Source: Bacteroidota bacterium
Lineage (GTDB): Bacteria; Bacteroidota; Bacteroidia; 2-12-FULL-35-15
Direction of reading: 5' to 3'
DNA length: 64,000 nucleotides
Assembly (NCBI GenBank): GCA_021323165.1
Contig: JAJTCJ010000022.1
Span: 1-64,000 of the forward strand
Positions 11,259 to 20,558 of the stretch are shown one piece after another. The first letter of the stretch is position 1. Every line of letters begins with the position of its first letter. A program made the translations under genes and the position numbers. Under the pieces are notes generated by a model. It saw only the letters and a program-made list of their open reading frames with translations, was not told the DNA's origin and did no database searches.

Positions 11259-11289
11259 CAAAACGCTGACTCAAAAGGTCAGCGTTTTT
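11259..11289. terminator. Bidirectional terminator between the M16 peptidase and tadA
   Basis: AAAACGCTGAC-TCAAAAG-GTCAGCGTTTTT between convergent genes; overlaps the tadA stop codon. Confidence 0.75.
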
Positions 11290-11725
11290 GCTGAAAGAAT
11301 GTTTTGATAAGTGCAGCGCATTCTTCTCCAAGTACATCGGATTTCACTTCTGTACGGGGATGAAGAACATTATTGCTGATGACCCTGAATCCTCTTTTAG
11401 TATCCGTTGCTCCATATACTATCCTCGCTACCTGCGACCACGCAAGCGCTCCTGCGCACATTACGCAAGGTTCAAGAGTAACATATAAAGTACATTCATT
11501 GAGATATTTTCCGTTCAGATAATTTGCAGCAGAGGTTATCGCCTGCATTTCGGCATGAGCTGTCACATCATTTAATCGTTCAGTAAGATTATGAGCCCGG
11601 GCAATGATCATGTTCTTTGCGACCACAACTGCACCTACCGGAACCTCATCAGCATCAAATGCTTTTTTGGCTTCTTTTAATGCTTCGCGCATAAAGTGCT
11701 CATCTGAAAATACATTTAATTCCAT
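11279..11725 (-). CDS. tadA: tRNA-specific adenosine deaminase-like nucleoside deaminase
   Basis: 148 aa with HAEMQAI and PCVMCAGAL zinc deaminase motifs. Confidence 0.92.
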   Translation of the reverse strand: MELNVFSDEHFMREALKEAKKAFDADEVPVGAVVVAKNMIIARAHNLTERLNDVTAHAEMQAITSAANYLNGKYLNECTLYVTLEPCVMCAGALAWSQVARIVYGATDTKRGFRVISNNVLHPRTEVKSDVLGEECAALIKTFFQQKR

Positions 11726-11878
11726 TCTTTAAAGGTAAAAAATTATTTCAGCACTGTTTTCTTATTTAGTGGCTAAAAAACATAGTTTCGGAGGATAAAT
11801 AACAGAGTTTGTCAATATTAAATTTTGTCGGAAACTCTAATTATTTTAATTTAGCGGCCTAAATAAAAACAACCTAAA

Positions 11879-14800
11879 ATGTTTAAAAAACTACTCCTAA
11901 AAAGCGCGTTCGCTTTTATCCTAACGCTTTGTAATTTTCAGGCGTTCTCACAAATGATCAGCTTTACATCCAATACTAATAACGGATGTGCACCCTTATC
12001 AGTGACTTTTACAAACACAACAACAGAACCTTCTGCTTATCGTTATGAGTGGAATTTCAATGATGGAAGTCCGATCTTTGTTGATACCACAACGACAACA
12101 GTTACTCATGTTTACACTTCAGCTGGTTATTTTAATCCAAGTGTAACCGTTTATAATAACACCGGTGCATATTTAGGTTATGCCTATTTAAATGGAACTA
12201 TCATGGTGAATGGCGCTGGGATCTATGCTCCGGATTCAGCCTGTATCAATGATATGGTGAATTTCTGTGTAAGCGGAAACAATGTGAATTCTGCCTCGTG
12301 GAATTTTGGTGATCCGGCTTCGGGAGTAAATAATACTTCCACTCAGATGTGCGGTTCACACGCATTTTCCAGTAACGGAACCTATACAATCACACTTACA
12401 ACGAACAGCAGCTGTGGTGTAACAACTGCAACAAAAACTATTGTGATTGCACCGAATGCTTATCCGCATCCAAGTATTATGTGGAATAATTCCGCTGTTT
12501 GTCCGGGACAGTCAGTAAGCTTCGGGACCGGAGGATATGCTTCCTACAGTTGGAATTTTGGTGATCCTGGTTCAGGAGCAAATAATACATCAACATTACA
12601 GAATCCTCAACATGCATTTTCCGGAACAGGTACTTTCGCTCCGACATTAACTGTTGTGAATGGCTGTAACAAAACCGGAATTGCTAATACATCAGTATCA
12701 GTTGTTTCCTCTCCGCCTTTTCCTAATTGGCTTAACCTGCAGGTCAATTCACCTGCTTGTCCGAATTCAAATGTATCATTCAATGCTCCATCAGGTTATA
12801 ACTCTTATGAATGGAATTTTGGTGACGGGTCTCCTGTAACAACTACAACAAATTATTATAATAATCATACTTACGGAAGCACACCGGGAACTTATTCTGC
12901 ATCTGTTAAGATTACCAGTCCGTGCGGTAACGATACCACTTTGAATACCGCAGTTGTTATAAGCACCAATGCACCGTTTTCATCCAATATGCAGCTCAAT
13001 ACAAGTGCTCCTGCATGTCCGGGTTCCTACGTGAACTTTGAGGCTCCGAATGGTTATCAATCATATGTATGGAATTTCGGTGACGGCTCTCCGATAGTAA
13101 CAACAACAGAGCAGCATACTTATCATCAGTATGGAACTTCTATAACAACTTATCCTGTAAGTGTAACAATTACTAATGGATGTGGGAACGATACAACAAT
13201 ATCAACAAGTGTTCAGATAATGAATAATGTTGGCTTCCCAAATCAAAACTGGTTCTCTTTGAATGTTGGGCCGAATCCAGGATGTGCCGGTGATCCCATT
13301 CAGTTCAATGCTCCGGGTGGTTACTCAAACTATGTTTGGAACTTTGGTGATGGAAACACTGCAACATCTTTTAATGGTTATCTTTCTCATCCTTTTGCTG
13401 TAAACGGAACATACAACGTTTCTGTTCTGATATCAAATACCTGTGGAAATGATACCACTTTAACAAGTTCTGTGGTAATAAATAATTCAGGGACATTCCC
13501 ATCATGGTTGGATATCGATGCAAGTGTTACAAGCACATGTCCGGGTGATGCAATTGAATTTCATGTAAATTTTAACGGCTATCAATCATACGCCTGGGAT
13601 TTTGGTGACGGAGAAACAGCTGTAACATCTGGAGAAGAGATGCAGCATTCTTTTGCTGCCATCGGAACATACACAGTAACTTGTGTTGTTACTAATGGTT
13701 GTGGTGGTACAACAACTGTATCACAGATAATCAACGTTACTAACTCAAGCCCTGTGAGTTCTTCAATTTCAATAGATGCGGTTCAGAATCCTGCTTGTCC
13801 GAATGAACCGGTTCATTTTGTAGTTAATGACGGACAATCGAATTATTCTTATTTATGGAATTATGGAGATGGAAGTCCGACAGAAACGACAGTTGGTTCA
13901 GGAAGCAGTCATGTTTTCACAACAGCAGGAACTTATACAATTACCAATATCATTACAAACGGCTGCGGGTCAATGGATACTGTTTCTACAAGTCTTGTTA
14001 TTTCCAACACTGCAGTTCCGGTATTAAGAGATGATGACGGCAACAGATTATGGGGTTTCCCTGGTGGAGAAGATCATGGTAATGGCCAGGTAAATACTAC
14101 TGCAGGTTGTGTTGGTGATGCGATCGTATTTTATTTCCAGGGATCTGCGGCAACTAACCTGTATAACTTTGGTGACGGTACAACCGGGACTGCTGTTGAA
14201 GAATTAATTGTATATGGCGGAGACGGAGCTTTCCCTGTAACAATAATCAAGCATGAGTTTCCTTCAAACGGCAGCTACCTTGTAACGCTTACATTAACAA
14301 ATGAATGCGGCAATACCGTTACAGATACAATGACAATAAACATCGGTGGGAATCTTCCTGTGGAAGGCGACATGACAACTTCTCCGCCACCTTTCAGTAC
14401 TTGTGCGCCAATCGATTTCCTTGCTTTTGGCGGTGCTGACTACGACTGGAACTTCGGTGATGGCGGAACACTTTCAACAAGTTCATCATCAGTTACTCAC
14501 ACTTTTGCAACAGCAGGTGTTTATGTTGTAACAGTTGATGTAACCAATGGCTGCGGAAACACTGCTACATTCACCCGTTCTCTGAATGTTACAGGAGTGG
14601 GAGGTCCGGCAATAACATTGTCTTCTTCAACTTCTCCTACATGTGAAAACGGAACGAACGGAAGTGCATCAATTTCTGTAACCAATGGACAGGCTCCATA
14701 TGCCTATATTTGGAGCACAGGTCAGTCAGGAGTAACTGCAAGTGGTTTAAGTGAAGGCTTGTACTATGCAACAGTAACAGATGCGATTGGATGTTCATCT

Positions 14801-16813
14801 ACATTGGCAGTTTCAATAAATGATCCTGCACCTTTAGTTCCGAATGTAACAACAACAACTACAGCTTGTGGTTCTTCTACAGGAACTGCATCTGTAAGCG
14901 TAACAAGCGGAGGTAACGGACCTTTCATTTATTCATGGTCTACAGGAAGTACAGGTTCTTCTGTGAGCGGATTAGCTGCGGGTAATTATTCGGTTACAAT
15001 CACTGATGTGAATGGTTGTACTTCAATGGCGACTGCAAGCGTGAGTGAAAATGGCGGAGCAGCTCTTGCTGTTAATAATGTTACTAATGCTACCTGCAAT
15101 GGAAGCAGCAATGGTGCAATAGATGTGAATGTAAGTGGTGGAACTGCTCCATACATTTATGCATGGTCTAATTCTGCAGCGGTTCAGGATCCTTCAGGTC
15201 TTGCAGCTGGAAATTATGAGCTAACCGTAACTGATGCCAGCGGATGCTCAGCACATTTAAATGTTACTGTTTCTCAGCCTTCAGCAATTAACGTAACAAC
15301 GTCAGTGGTAACTTCTCCTACATGTGGAAATTTTGATGGCTCTGCTACAGCAACAGCAACAGGAGGTTCAGGACCATATACTTATTTGTGGGATACTAAT
15401 GCAGGTAACCAGGCTACACAAACTGCAACAGGTCTGCCTGCGGGATCTTATGAAGTAGTTGTAACTGATGCTGCCGGTTGTACGCAAACTCAGGTAGTGA
15501 ATCTTAGTAACTCTAACGCACCGAACATTACTGCTGTTATTACAAATGTAAGTTGTTTTGGCGGAAGTAATGGTGCTGTGAATGTTACTGTAACAGGTGG
15601 TACTTCTCCTTATCTATACACATGGAGTGTATCTCCACCGCAAACTAATCTGCAGGATGTAAGCGGTCTTCCGGCAGGAAGTTATTTCCTTTTTGTAAAC
15701 GATGCCCACGGTTGTATGAGTTTCAGAAATTATGTGATCGAGCAGCCTGCACTTCTTACCGCTTCAATTTCTGCAACGGGTGCAACTTGTGGTAACACTG
15801 ATGGTTCTGCGACAGCTTTGACAAGCGGAGGTAATACATCCTTTACATACGCATGGTCACCCGGAACTCAAACCACACAAACTGCAACCAATCTTTCAAT
15901 TGGTAATTACACAGTAACAGTAACTGATAATAAAGGTTGTATGGCAACTGCTTCTGCAAATATTACAGCAACAACTATCCCTCAGGAAATTTGTATGGTT
16001 ACAGTGGATGATGCTTCAACTCATAATATTATTTATTGGGAAAAATCCTCTGCCACCAACATTGACAGTTTCAGAATTTACAGAGAGGACATGACCAATG
16101 TTTATACACTAATTGGAGCTGTTCATTTTGACAGCTTAAGTGAATATCATGATTACGGATCAAATCCGAATACAACAACCAAGCGTTATAAAATATCTGC
16201 AGTTGATAATTGCGGAGGAGAAAGTGTTAAGAGTAATTACCATAATACAATTTATATAGTAGATAATGGATCAGGACAGTTTACCTGGAATCCTCTTTAT
16301 ACTATTGAGAATGGAGCTAATCCGGTAAATAATTATGTGCTGATGCGTGATAACAATAACACAGGATCCTGGTCACAGGTAGCCACAACTGCAGGAACTC
16401 AAAATACACTGGTAGATCCTGCTTATGCTTCTTATCCAAACGGTAAATGGTATGTTGAAACTGCCTGGGGAATTAGCTGTACGCCTACACGTGCGACTGT
16501 TAACACTACACGGTCAAACATCAAAAATGCAGGGTTAAGTATTGGTGTGAATGAGAATTCTTTATTATCATCTGTTCTTGTTTATCCTAATCCCGCAAAT
16601 GAAAATGTAACGATAGAAGTTCCTGCTTCGGAAAGCAGCATAGATATGCAGATAACAAATGCTGTTGGTCAGATCGTTTATTCTCAAAAATTTAGCTCTT
16701 CTAATTCAAAAGCTGTTTTGCAGATCCATACAGATAATTTTGCAAAAGGCATTTATACAATAATCATTAAAAATGGTTCTGGTCAGGCTTTCAGAAAGCT
16801 GGTTTTGAATTAA
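11879..16813 (+). CDS. Secreted T9SS protein with multiple PKD domains and SprB repeats
   Basis: 1644 aa; repeated YxWNFGDGSP (PKD) and CNGSSNGAIDVNVSGGTAPYIYAWSN (SprB-type) units; C-terminal VYPNPANENVTIEV...FRKLVLN. Confidence 0.9.
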   Translation: MFKKLLLKSAFAFILTLCNFQAFSQMISFTSNTNNGCAPLSVTFTNTTTEPSAYRYEWNFNDGSPIFVDTTTTTVTHVYTSAGYFNPSVTVYNNTGAYLGYAYLNGTIMVNGAGIYAPDSACINDMVNFCVSGNNVNSASWNFGDPASGVNNTSTQMCGSHAFSSNGTYTITLTTNSSCGVTTATKTIVIAPNAYPHPSIMWNNSAVCPGQSVSFGTGGYASYSWNFGDPGSGANNTSTLQNPQHAFSGTGTFAPTLTVVNGCNKTGIANTSVSVVSSPPFPNWLNLQVNSPACPNSNVSFNAPSGYNSYEWNFGDGSPVTTTTNYYNNHTYGSTPGTYSASVKITSPCGNDTTLNTAVVISTNAPFSSNMQLNTSAPACPGSYVNFEAPNGYQSYVWNFGDGSPIVTTTEQHTYHQYGTSITTYPVSVTITNGCGNDTTISTSVQIMNNVGFPNQNWFSLNVGPNPGCAGDPIQFNAPGGYSNYVWNFGDGNTATSFNGYLSHPFAVNGTYNVSVLISNTCGNDTTLTSSVVINNSGTFPSWLDIDASVTSTCPGDAIEFHVNFNGYQSYAWDFGDGETAVTSGEEMQHSFAAIGTYTVTCVVTNGCGGTTTVSQIINVTNSSPVSSSISIDAVQNPACPNEPVHFVVNDGQSNYSYLWNYGDGSPTETTVGSGSSHVFTTAGTYTITNIITNGCGSMDTVSTSLVISNTAVPVLRDDDGNRLWGFPGGEDHGNGQVNTTAGCVGDAIVFYFQGSAATNLYNFGDGTTGTAVEELIVYGGDGAFPVTIIKHEFPSNGSYLVTLTLTNECGNTVTDTMTINIGGNLPVEGDMTTSPPPFSTCAPIDFLAFGGADYDWNFGDGGTLSTSSSSVTHTFATAGVYVVTVDVTNGCGNTATFTRSLNVTGVGGPAITLSSSTSPTCENGTNGSASISVTNGQAPYAYIWSTGQSGVTASGLSEGLYYATVTDAIGCSSTLAVSINDPAPLVPNVTTTTTACGSSTGTASVSVTSGGNGPFIYSWSTGSTGSSVSGLAAGNYSVTITDVNGCTSMATASVSENGGAALAVNNVTNATCNGSSNGAIDVNVSGGTAPYIYAWSNSAAVQDPSGLAAGNYELTVTDASGCSAHLNVTVSQPSAINVTTSVVTSPTCGNFDGSATATATGGSGPYTYLWDTNAGNQATQTATGLPAGSYEVVVTDAAGCTQTQVVNLSNSNAPNITAVITNVSCFGGSNGAVNVTVTGGTSPYLYTWSVSPPQTNLQDVSGLPAGSYFLFVNDAHGCMSFRNYVIEQPALLTASISATGATCGNTDGSATALTSGGNTSFTYAWSPGTQTTQTATNLSIGNYTVTVTDNKGCMATASANITATTIPQEICMVTVDDASTHNIIYWEKSSATNIDSFRIYREDMTNVYTLIGAVHFDSLSEYHDYGSNPNTTTKRYKISAVDNCGGESVKSNYHNTIYIVDNGSGQFTWNPLYTIENGANPVNNYVLMRDNNNTGSWSQVATTAGTQNTLVDPAYASYPNGKWYVETAWGISCTPTRATVNTTRSNIKNAGLSIGVNENSLLSSVLVYPNPANENVTIEVPASESSIDMQITNAVGQIVYSQKFSSSNSKAVLQIHTDNFAKGIYTIIIKNGSGQAFRKLVLN
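16478..16525 (+). other. Shared signature CTPTRATVNTTRSNIK, copy 2
   Basis: Direct translation inside the 11879-16813 gene. Confidence 0.95.
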
Positions 16814-16837
16814 GAGGTATCTTAAAATTACTTAAGA

Positions 16838-16868
16838 AATGTCCGTCCGAAATGGCGGACATTTTTTT
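16838..16868 (+). terminator. Rho-independent terminator
   Basis: AATGTCCGTCC-GAAA-TGGCGGACATTTTTTTT 24 bp after the stop at 16813. Confidence 0.75.
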
Positions 16869-17008
16869 TAACGCTGAGCTCAACGTCAGGCTCTATGCAG
16901 GTTTTGGTCTTATGCTTTCCTGGATCAGGCGCCAGTATGGCATTAAGTTTTATTAAGCATTGTTAATTCACTTAAAATCATTAACTTAGTGCTGAAGAAA
17001 TTTAAACT

Positions 17009-18172
17009 ATGAGAAAAAAATTACTAATCCTGTTTCCTTTATTAACACTGACAATTGCATCTTACTCACAATTGCCATGTTCATTTGCTTTCGTTTTCAC
17101 CAATACAAATGCAAGTTGTCAAAATAATAATGATGGTTCGTCTGAAGTGGTTGTAACTGGCGGTATTTCACCATACACTTATACCTGGTCTGTACCAGTT
17201 GGAAATACATCTATTGCCAACAACCTTTTACCAGGCAATTATTCAGTTATCGTGTCCGATTTTATGGGCTGTATCGATACAGCTTATACAACGATATATG
17301 CTGATACAACACCTACACCTTCTATATGCATGGTAACAACTGATGGCCCATCCCTTTACAATTATGTTTATTGGGATCAGACATTATATTCCAATGTTGA
17401 TTCTTTTATAATTTACAGAGAAACAACACCATCCTTTTTTAGTCGTATTGGAGCAGTTTCTTCTGATTCATTGAGCGAATTTAAAGACACCGCAAGAAGC
17501 ATTGGACCTGCAAATGGAAACCCAAATCTTCGATCATATAAATATAAAATTCAGATCCTTGATACCTGCGGAAATTACAGTCTCCTGAGTCCTTATCACA
17601 GCACAATTTACATTACCGATGATGGTCTTGGTTTGTTTTCATGGTCAACACCCTACACAATTGAAGGCCAGCCTAATCCTGTTTCCAATTACATATTATT
17701 ATGCGATACTGCAAATATAGATTTTTGGATTCCTGTCCAAACCGTTTCAGGAACGGCTTCTAGTGCCATAGATCCCGGTTTTGCCAATCATAGCAACATA
17801 GCAAACTGGCGGGTTAAAACTGCATGGTCAATTTCCTGTACTCCAACAAGAGCAACAGTAAATACTACGCGTTCAAATATTAAGCATGGATTGTCGGTTA
17901 CCTCAATAAATGAATTATCATTTGGTTCTGTGGTAGTTTATCCTAATCCGGCAAATGGTCAGGTGAGCATAGGCTTATCACCTGAAGCAGGATCTGTTCT
18001 TGTAAGATTTGAAAATTCATTAGGACAATTGATTTTAACTGAAACAATTGAAGTTAGGGGATCAAAAGGCTTAACGCAGCAATTTGATATCAACTCCTTT
18101 CCGAAAGGAATTTATTTTATAAGCCTGGAAAGTGCAAATAAAAAGGTGTTTAAAAAACTGATAGTTAATTAG
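17009..18172 (+). CDS. Secreted T9SS protein with one SprB-like repeat
   Basis: 387 aa; ASCQNNNDGSSEVVVTGGISPYTYTWSVP SprB-like repeat, shared ICMVT...TRATVNTTRSNIK module, C-terminal VYPNPANGQVSIGL...FKKLIVN. Confidence 0.85.
   Translation: MRKKLLILFPLLTLTIASYSQLPCSFAFVFTNTNASCQNNNDGSSEVVVTGGISPYTYTWSVPVGNTSIANNLLPGNYSVIVSDFMGCIDTAYTTIYADTTPTPSICMVTTDGPSLYNYVYWDQTLYSNVDSFIIYRETTPSFFSRIGAVSSDSLSEFKDTARSIGPANGNPNLRSYKYKIQILDTCGNYSLLSPYHSTIYITDDGLGLFSWSTPYTIEGQPNPVSNYILLCDTANIDFWIPVQTVSGTASSAIDPGFANHSNIANWRVKTAWSISCTPTRATVNTTRSNIKHGLSVTSINELSFGSVVVYPNPANGQVSIGLSPEAGSVLVRFENSLGQLILTETIEVRGSKGLTQQFDINSFPKGIYFISLESANKKVFKKLIVN
17837..17884 (+). other. Shared signature CTPTRATVNTTRSNIK, copy 3
   Basis: Direct translation inside the 17009-18172 gene. 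Confidence 0.95.
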
Positions 18173-18259
18173 TAAGAAATATTAAAAATAAATTGATCCT
18201 GATAAAATGATCATCAAATAATTTTGAAAAGGTGAATTATCTTTGCTAAAACAAAAACA

Positions 18260-20494
18260 ATGAAAAGATCTGTACTTCTATCTGTAATAATATTTTCTTT
18301 CAATATTATGTCCCTGAAAGCTCAGGTGCCGGACTGGACGTGGGCTGTAAATCAGGGCGGATCCGCTTCTGACGAAAACAGAGGTGTTGCAACCGATCGT
18401 GCAGGAAATATATTTACAACCGGTAATTTCCATAGCTCCTCTATATCTTTTGGTGCTTCAGTTCTTTCAAGTGCCGGTCAGAATGATGTATTTGTAGCCA
18501 AGTATGACGCTTCAGGAAATGCATTGTGGGGAGCAAGATCTGGTGGTACAGGTTATGATTTGGGAAAAGCTGTTGCAACTGATTCTGCAGGTAATGTTTA
18601 TGTGATCGGTAACTTTCAAAGTCCTTCTATTTCTTTTGGAGCATCTACATTAACTTCTGCTGGTGCTGAGGATATCTTTGTTGCCAAGCTAAATTCAGCT
18701 GGTGTAATTCAATATGAATTCAGACTAGGAAGTACGGGTTCTGATCAGGGATATGGTATTGTCACAGACGGAACAGGATATTTTTATATAACAGGTAGCT
18801 ATAATGGATCTATTAGTTTTGGAAGCACCACTTTGACTAGCATGGGTGGATCCGATGCTTTTGTTGCCAAATATAGTTTGTCAGGAACATTTCAATGGGC
18901 AAGAAGTGCAGGTGGTCCAAGCGCTGAGAGCCCTGGTGCAATCTGCCTTGATAACTCTGGAAACCCTATTTTTACAGGAATTTTTTATAGTTCGAATATT
19001 TATTTTGGGACGGTCATGGTCAGCAATTTAGGTGTAACCAATTATCAGTTATTTACCGCAAAATATGATTCTTCCGGGAATCTTCTATGGGCTAAGGCTT
19101 GCGGAGGAACTGCTTCAGAAGTTCCATACAGTATCACAACAGATCTGGATTCGAATGTATATGTGTCCGGCTACATGAGCAGCTCATTCACTTTTGGTAC
19201 TTCAACTCTAAATACCAATGGAGGTGCTGATATATTTATCGCAAAATATACTTCATCCGGCACCGAAGTCTGGGCAAAGAATTTTGGAGGTTCAGGAACT
19301 GAAGATGCATATGCTGTTAGAACAGATGAGAATAATGATGTTTATATTGCCGGAGATATTGGAAGTACGGGTATAAACTTTGGTTCAACAGTTTTAAATA
19401 CTACCGGAACCGGTAGAGACATTTTCATTGCAAAACTAACTTCTCAGGGTAACGAAATATGGGCAACAAGTGTAGGCGGAACTGCTCAGGAATATGCCTT
19501 TGCAATGAACATTGATCGTGGTGGAAGTGTAATAATAGCAGGGTCTTTTGCTAGTCCTTCCCTGACTTTCGGAACATCTGTAATTTATCCTGCCGCAACA
19601 TATGATGTGTATGTAGCAAAGATTTCAGCGCTTCTACCTCCTGATATTTGTATGGTAACTGTGGACAGCCTCTCCAATTATAACATGATCTATTGGGATA
19701 AAACTCCTTATCTGGGTGTCGATTCTTTTATCGTTTACCGGGAAACAACAATTAATACTTATAAAAGGATCGGTGCTGTTCATCATGATTCTCTAAGTAT
19801 GTTCATTGATACAGTTAGAACATTATATTTTCCAAATACAGGAAATCCTAACCAGGGAACTTACAAGTATAAATTGCAGATCCGTTCTATGACCGGTGAT
19901 TACGGAATGATGGGACCCTGGCATAAATCTATCTTCGTAAATCAAACCGGAGGAGTTTTTACTTTCAATGATTATTCTATTGAAGGTGTTACTGTTCCTG
20001 TTCCGCAGCTTAATCAGTATTTATTGCTGAGGGATGATAACAGTACAGGTAACTGGAATGTTCTAAGTGCAAATGCAAGCTCTCCAATGAACGATCCTGC
20101 CTTTGCATCTTTCCCGAATGCTAGATGGAGAGTTGAAACCGACTGGACAATAAATTGCGATGCGACCCGCGCTACGGTTAATACCACACGTTCCAATATT
20201 AAAGGAGCAGGGCTCTCTGTAGGAATAGAAAAAGAAACTCTGAATATTGATTTTGCTGTTTTTCCTAATCCGGCTGATGAGAATGTTATAATCGAGGTTC
20301 CTCCTCAATCTTCTAAATGTCTGATCAAAATGTATGATCAGTTAGGAAAAAGTGTAACCGAAGAAATTCTTATTGGTCCTTCAACAATGAAAACGAGCTA
20401 TAAGCTGGATCTTTCAGGGTGTGACAAAGGTATTTATACTATAACTCTTGAGAACGAAAAGGGTAGATCTTACAGGAAATTAGTCCGCAATTAG
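18260..20494 (+). CDS. Secreted T9SS protein with SBBP-type beta-propeller repeats
   Basis: 744 aa; repeated DSAGNVYVIGNFQSPSISFGASTLTSAGAEDIFVAKLN units; shared C-terminal module; FPNPADENVIIEVPP...YRKLVRN. Confidence 0.88.
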   Translation: MKRSVLLSVIIFSFNIMSLKAQVPDWTWAVNQGGSASDENRGVATDRAGNIFTTGNFHSSSISFGASVLSSAGQNDVFVAKYDASGNALWGARSGGTGYDLGKAVATDSAGNVYVIGNFQSPSISFGASTLTSAGAEDIFVAKLNSAGVIQYEFRLGSTGSDQGYGIVTDGTGYFYITGSYNGSISFGSTTLTSMGGSDAFVAKYSLSGTFQWARSAGGPSAESPGAICLDNSGNPIFTGIFYSSNIYFGTVMVSNLGVTNYQLFTAKYDSSGNLLWAKACGGTASEVPYSITTDLDSNVYVSGYMSSSFTFGTSTLNTNGGADIFIAKYTSSGTEVWAKNFGGSGTEDAYAVRTDENNDVYIAGDIGSTGINFGSTVLNTTGTGRDIFIAKLTSQGNEIWATSVGGTAQEYAFAMNIDRGGSVIIAGSFASPSLTFGTSVIYPAATYDVYVAKISALLPPDICMVTVDSLSNYNMIYWDKTPYLGVDSFIVYRETTINTYKRIGAVHHDSLSMFIDTVRTLYFPNTGNPNQGTYKYKLQIRSMTGDYGMMGPWHKSIFVNQTGGVFTFNDYSIEGVTVPVPQLNQYLLLRDDNSTGNWNVLSANASSPMNDPAFASFPNARWRVETDWTINCDATRATVNTTRSNIKGAGLSVGIEKETLNIDFAVFPNPADENVIIEVPPQSSKCLIKMYDQLGKSVTEEILIGPSTMKTSYKLDLSGCDKGIYTITLENEKGRSYRKLVRN
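20156..20203 (+). other. Shared signature CDATRATVNTTRSNIK, copy 4
   Basis: Direct translation inside the 18260-20494 gene. Confidence 0.95.
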
Positions 20495-20517
20495 CCGTTC
20501 TATTCCGACCGAATATG

Positions 20518-20552
20518 TTAAATTTGCCTGAACCCAAAGTTCAGGCAAATTT
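20518..20552 (+). terminator. Rho-independent terminator
   Basis: AAATTTGCCTGAAC-CCAAA-GTTCAGGCAAATTTTTTT between 20494 stop and 20559 start. Confidence 0.75.
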
Positions 20553-20558
20553 TTTTTC

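Noticed and set aside
11288-11488. 66-aa plus-strand ORF antisense to tadA
   Set aside because: Lies wholly within tadA and has no recognisable features.
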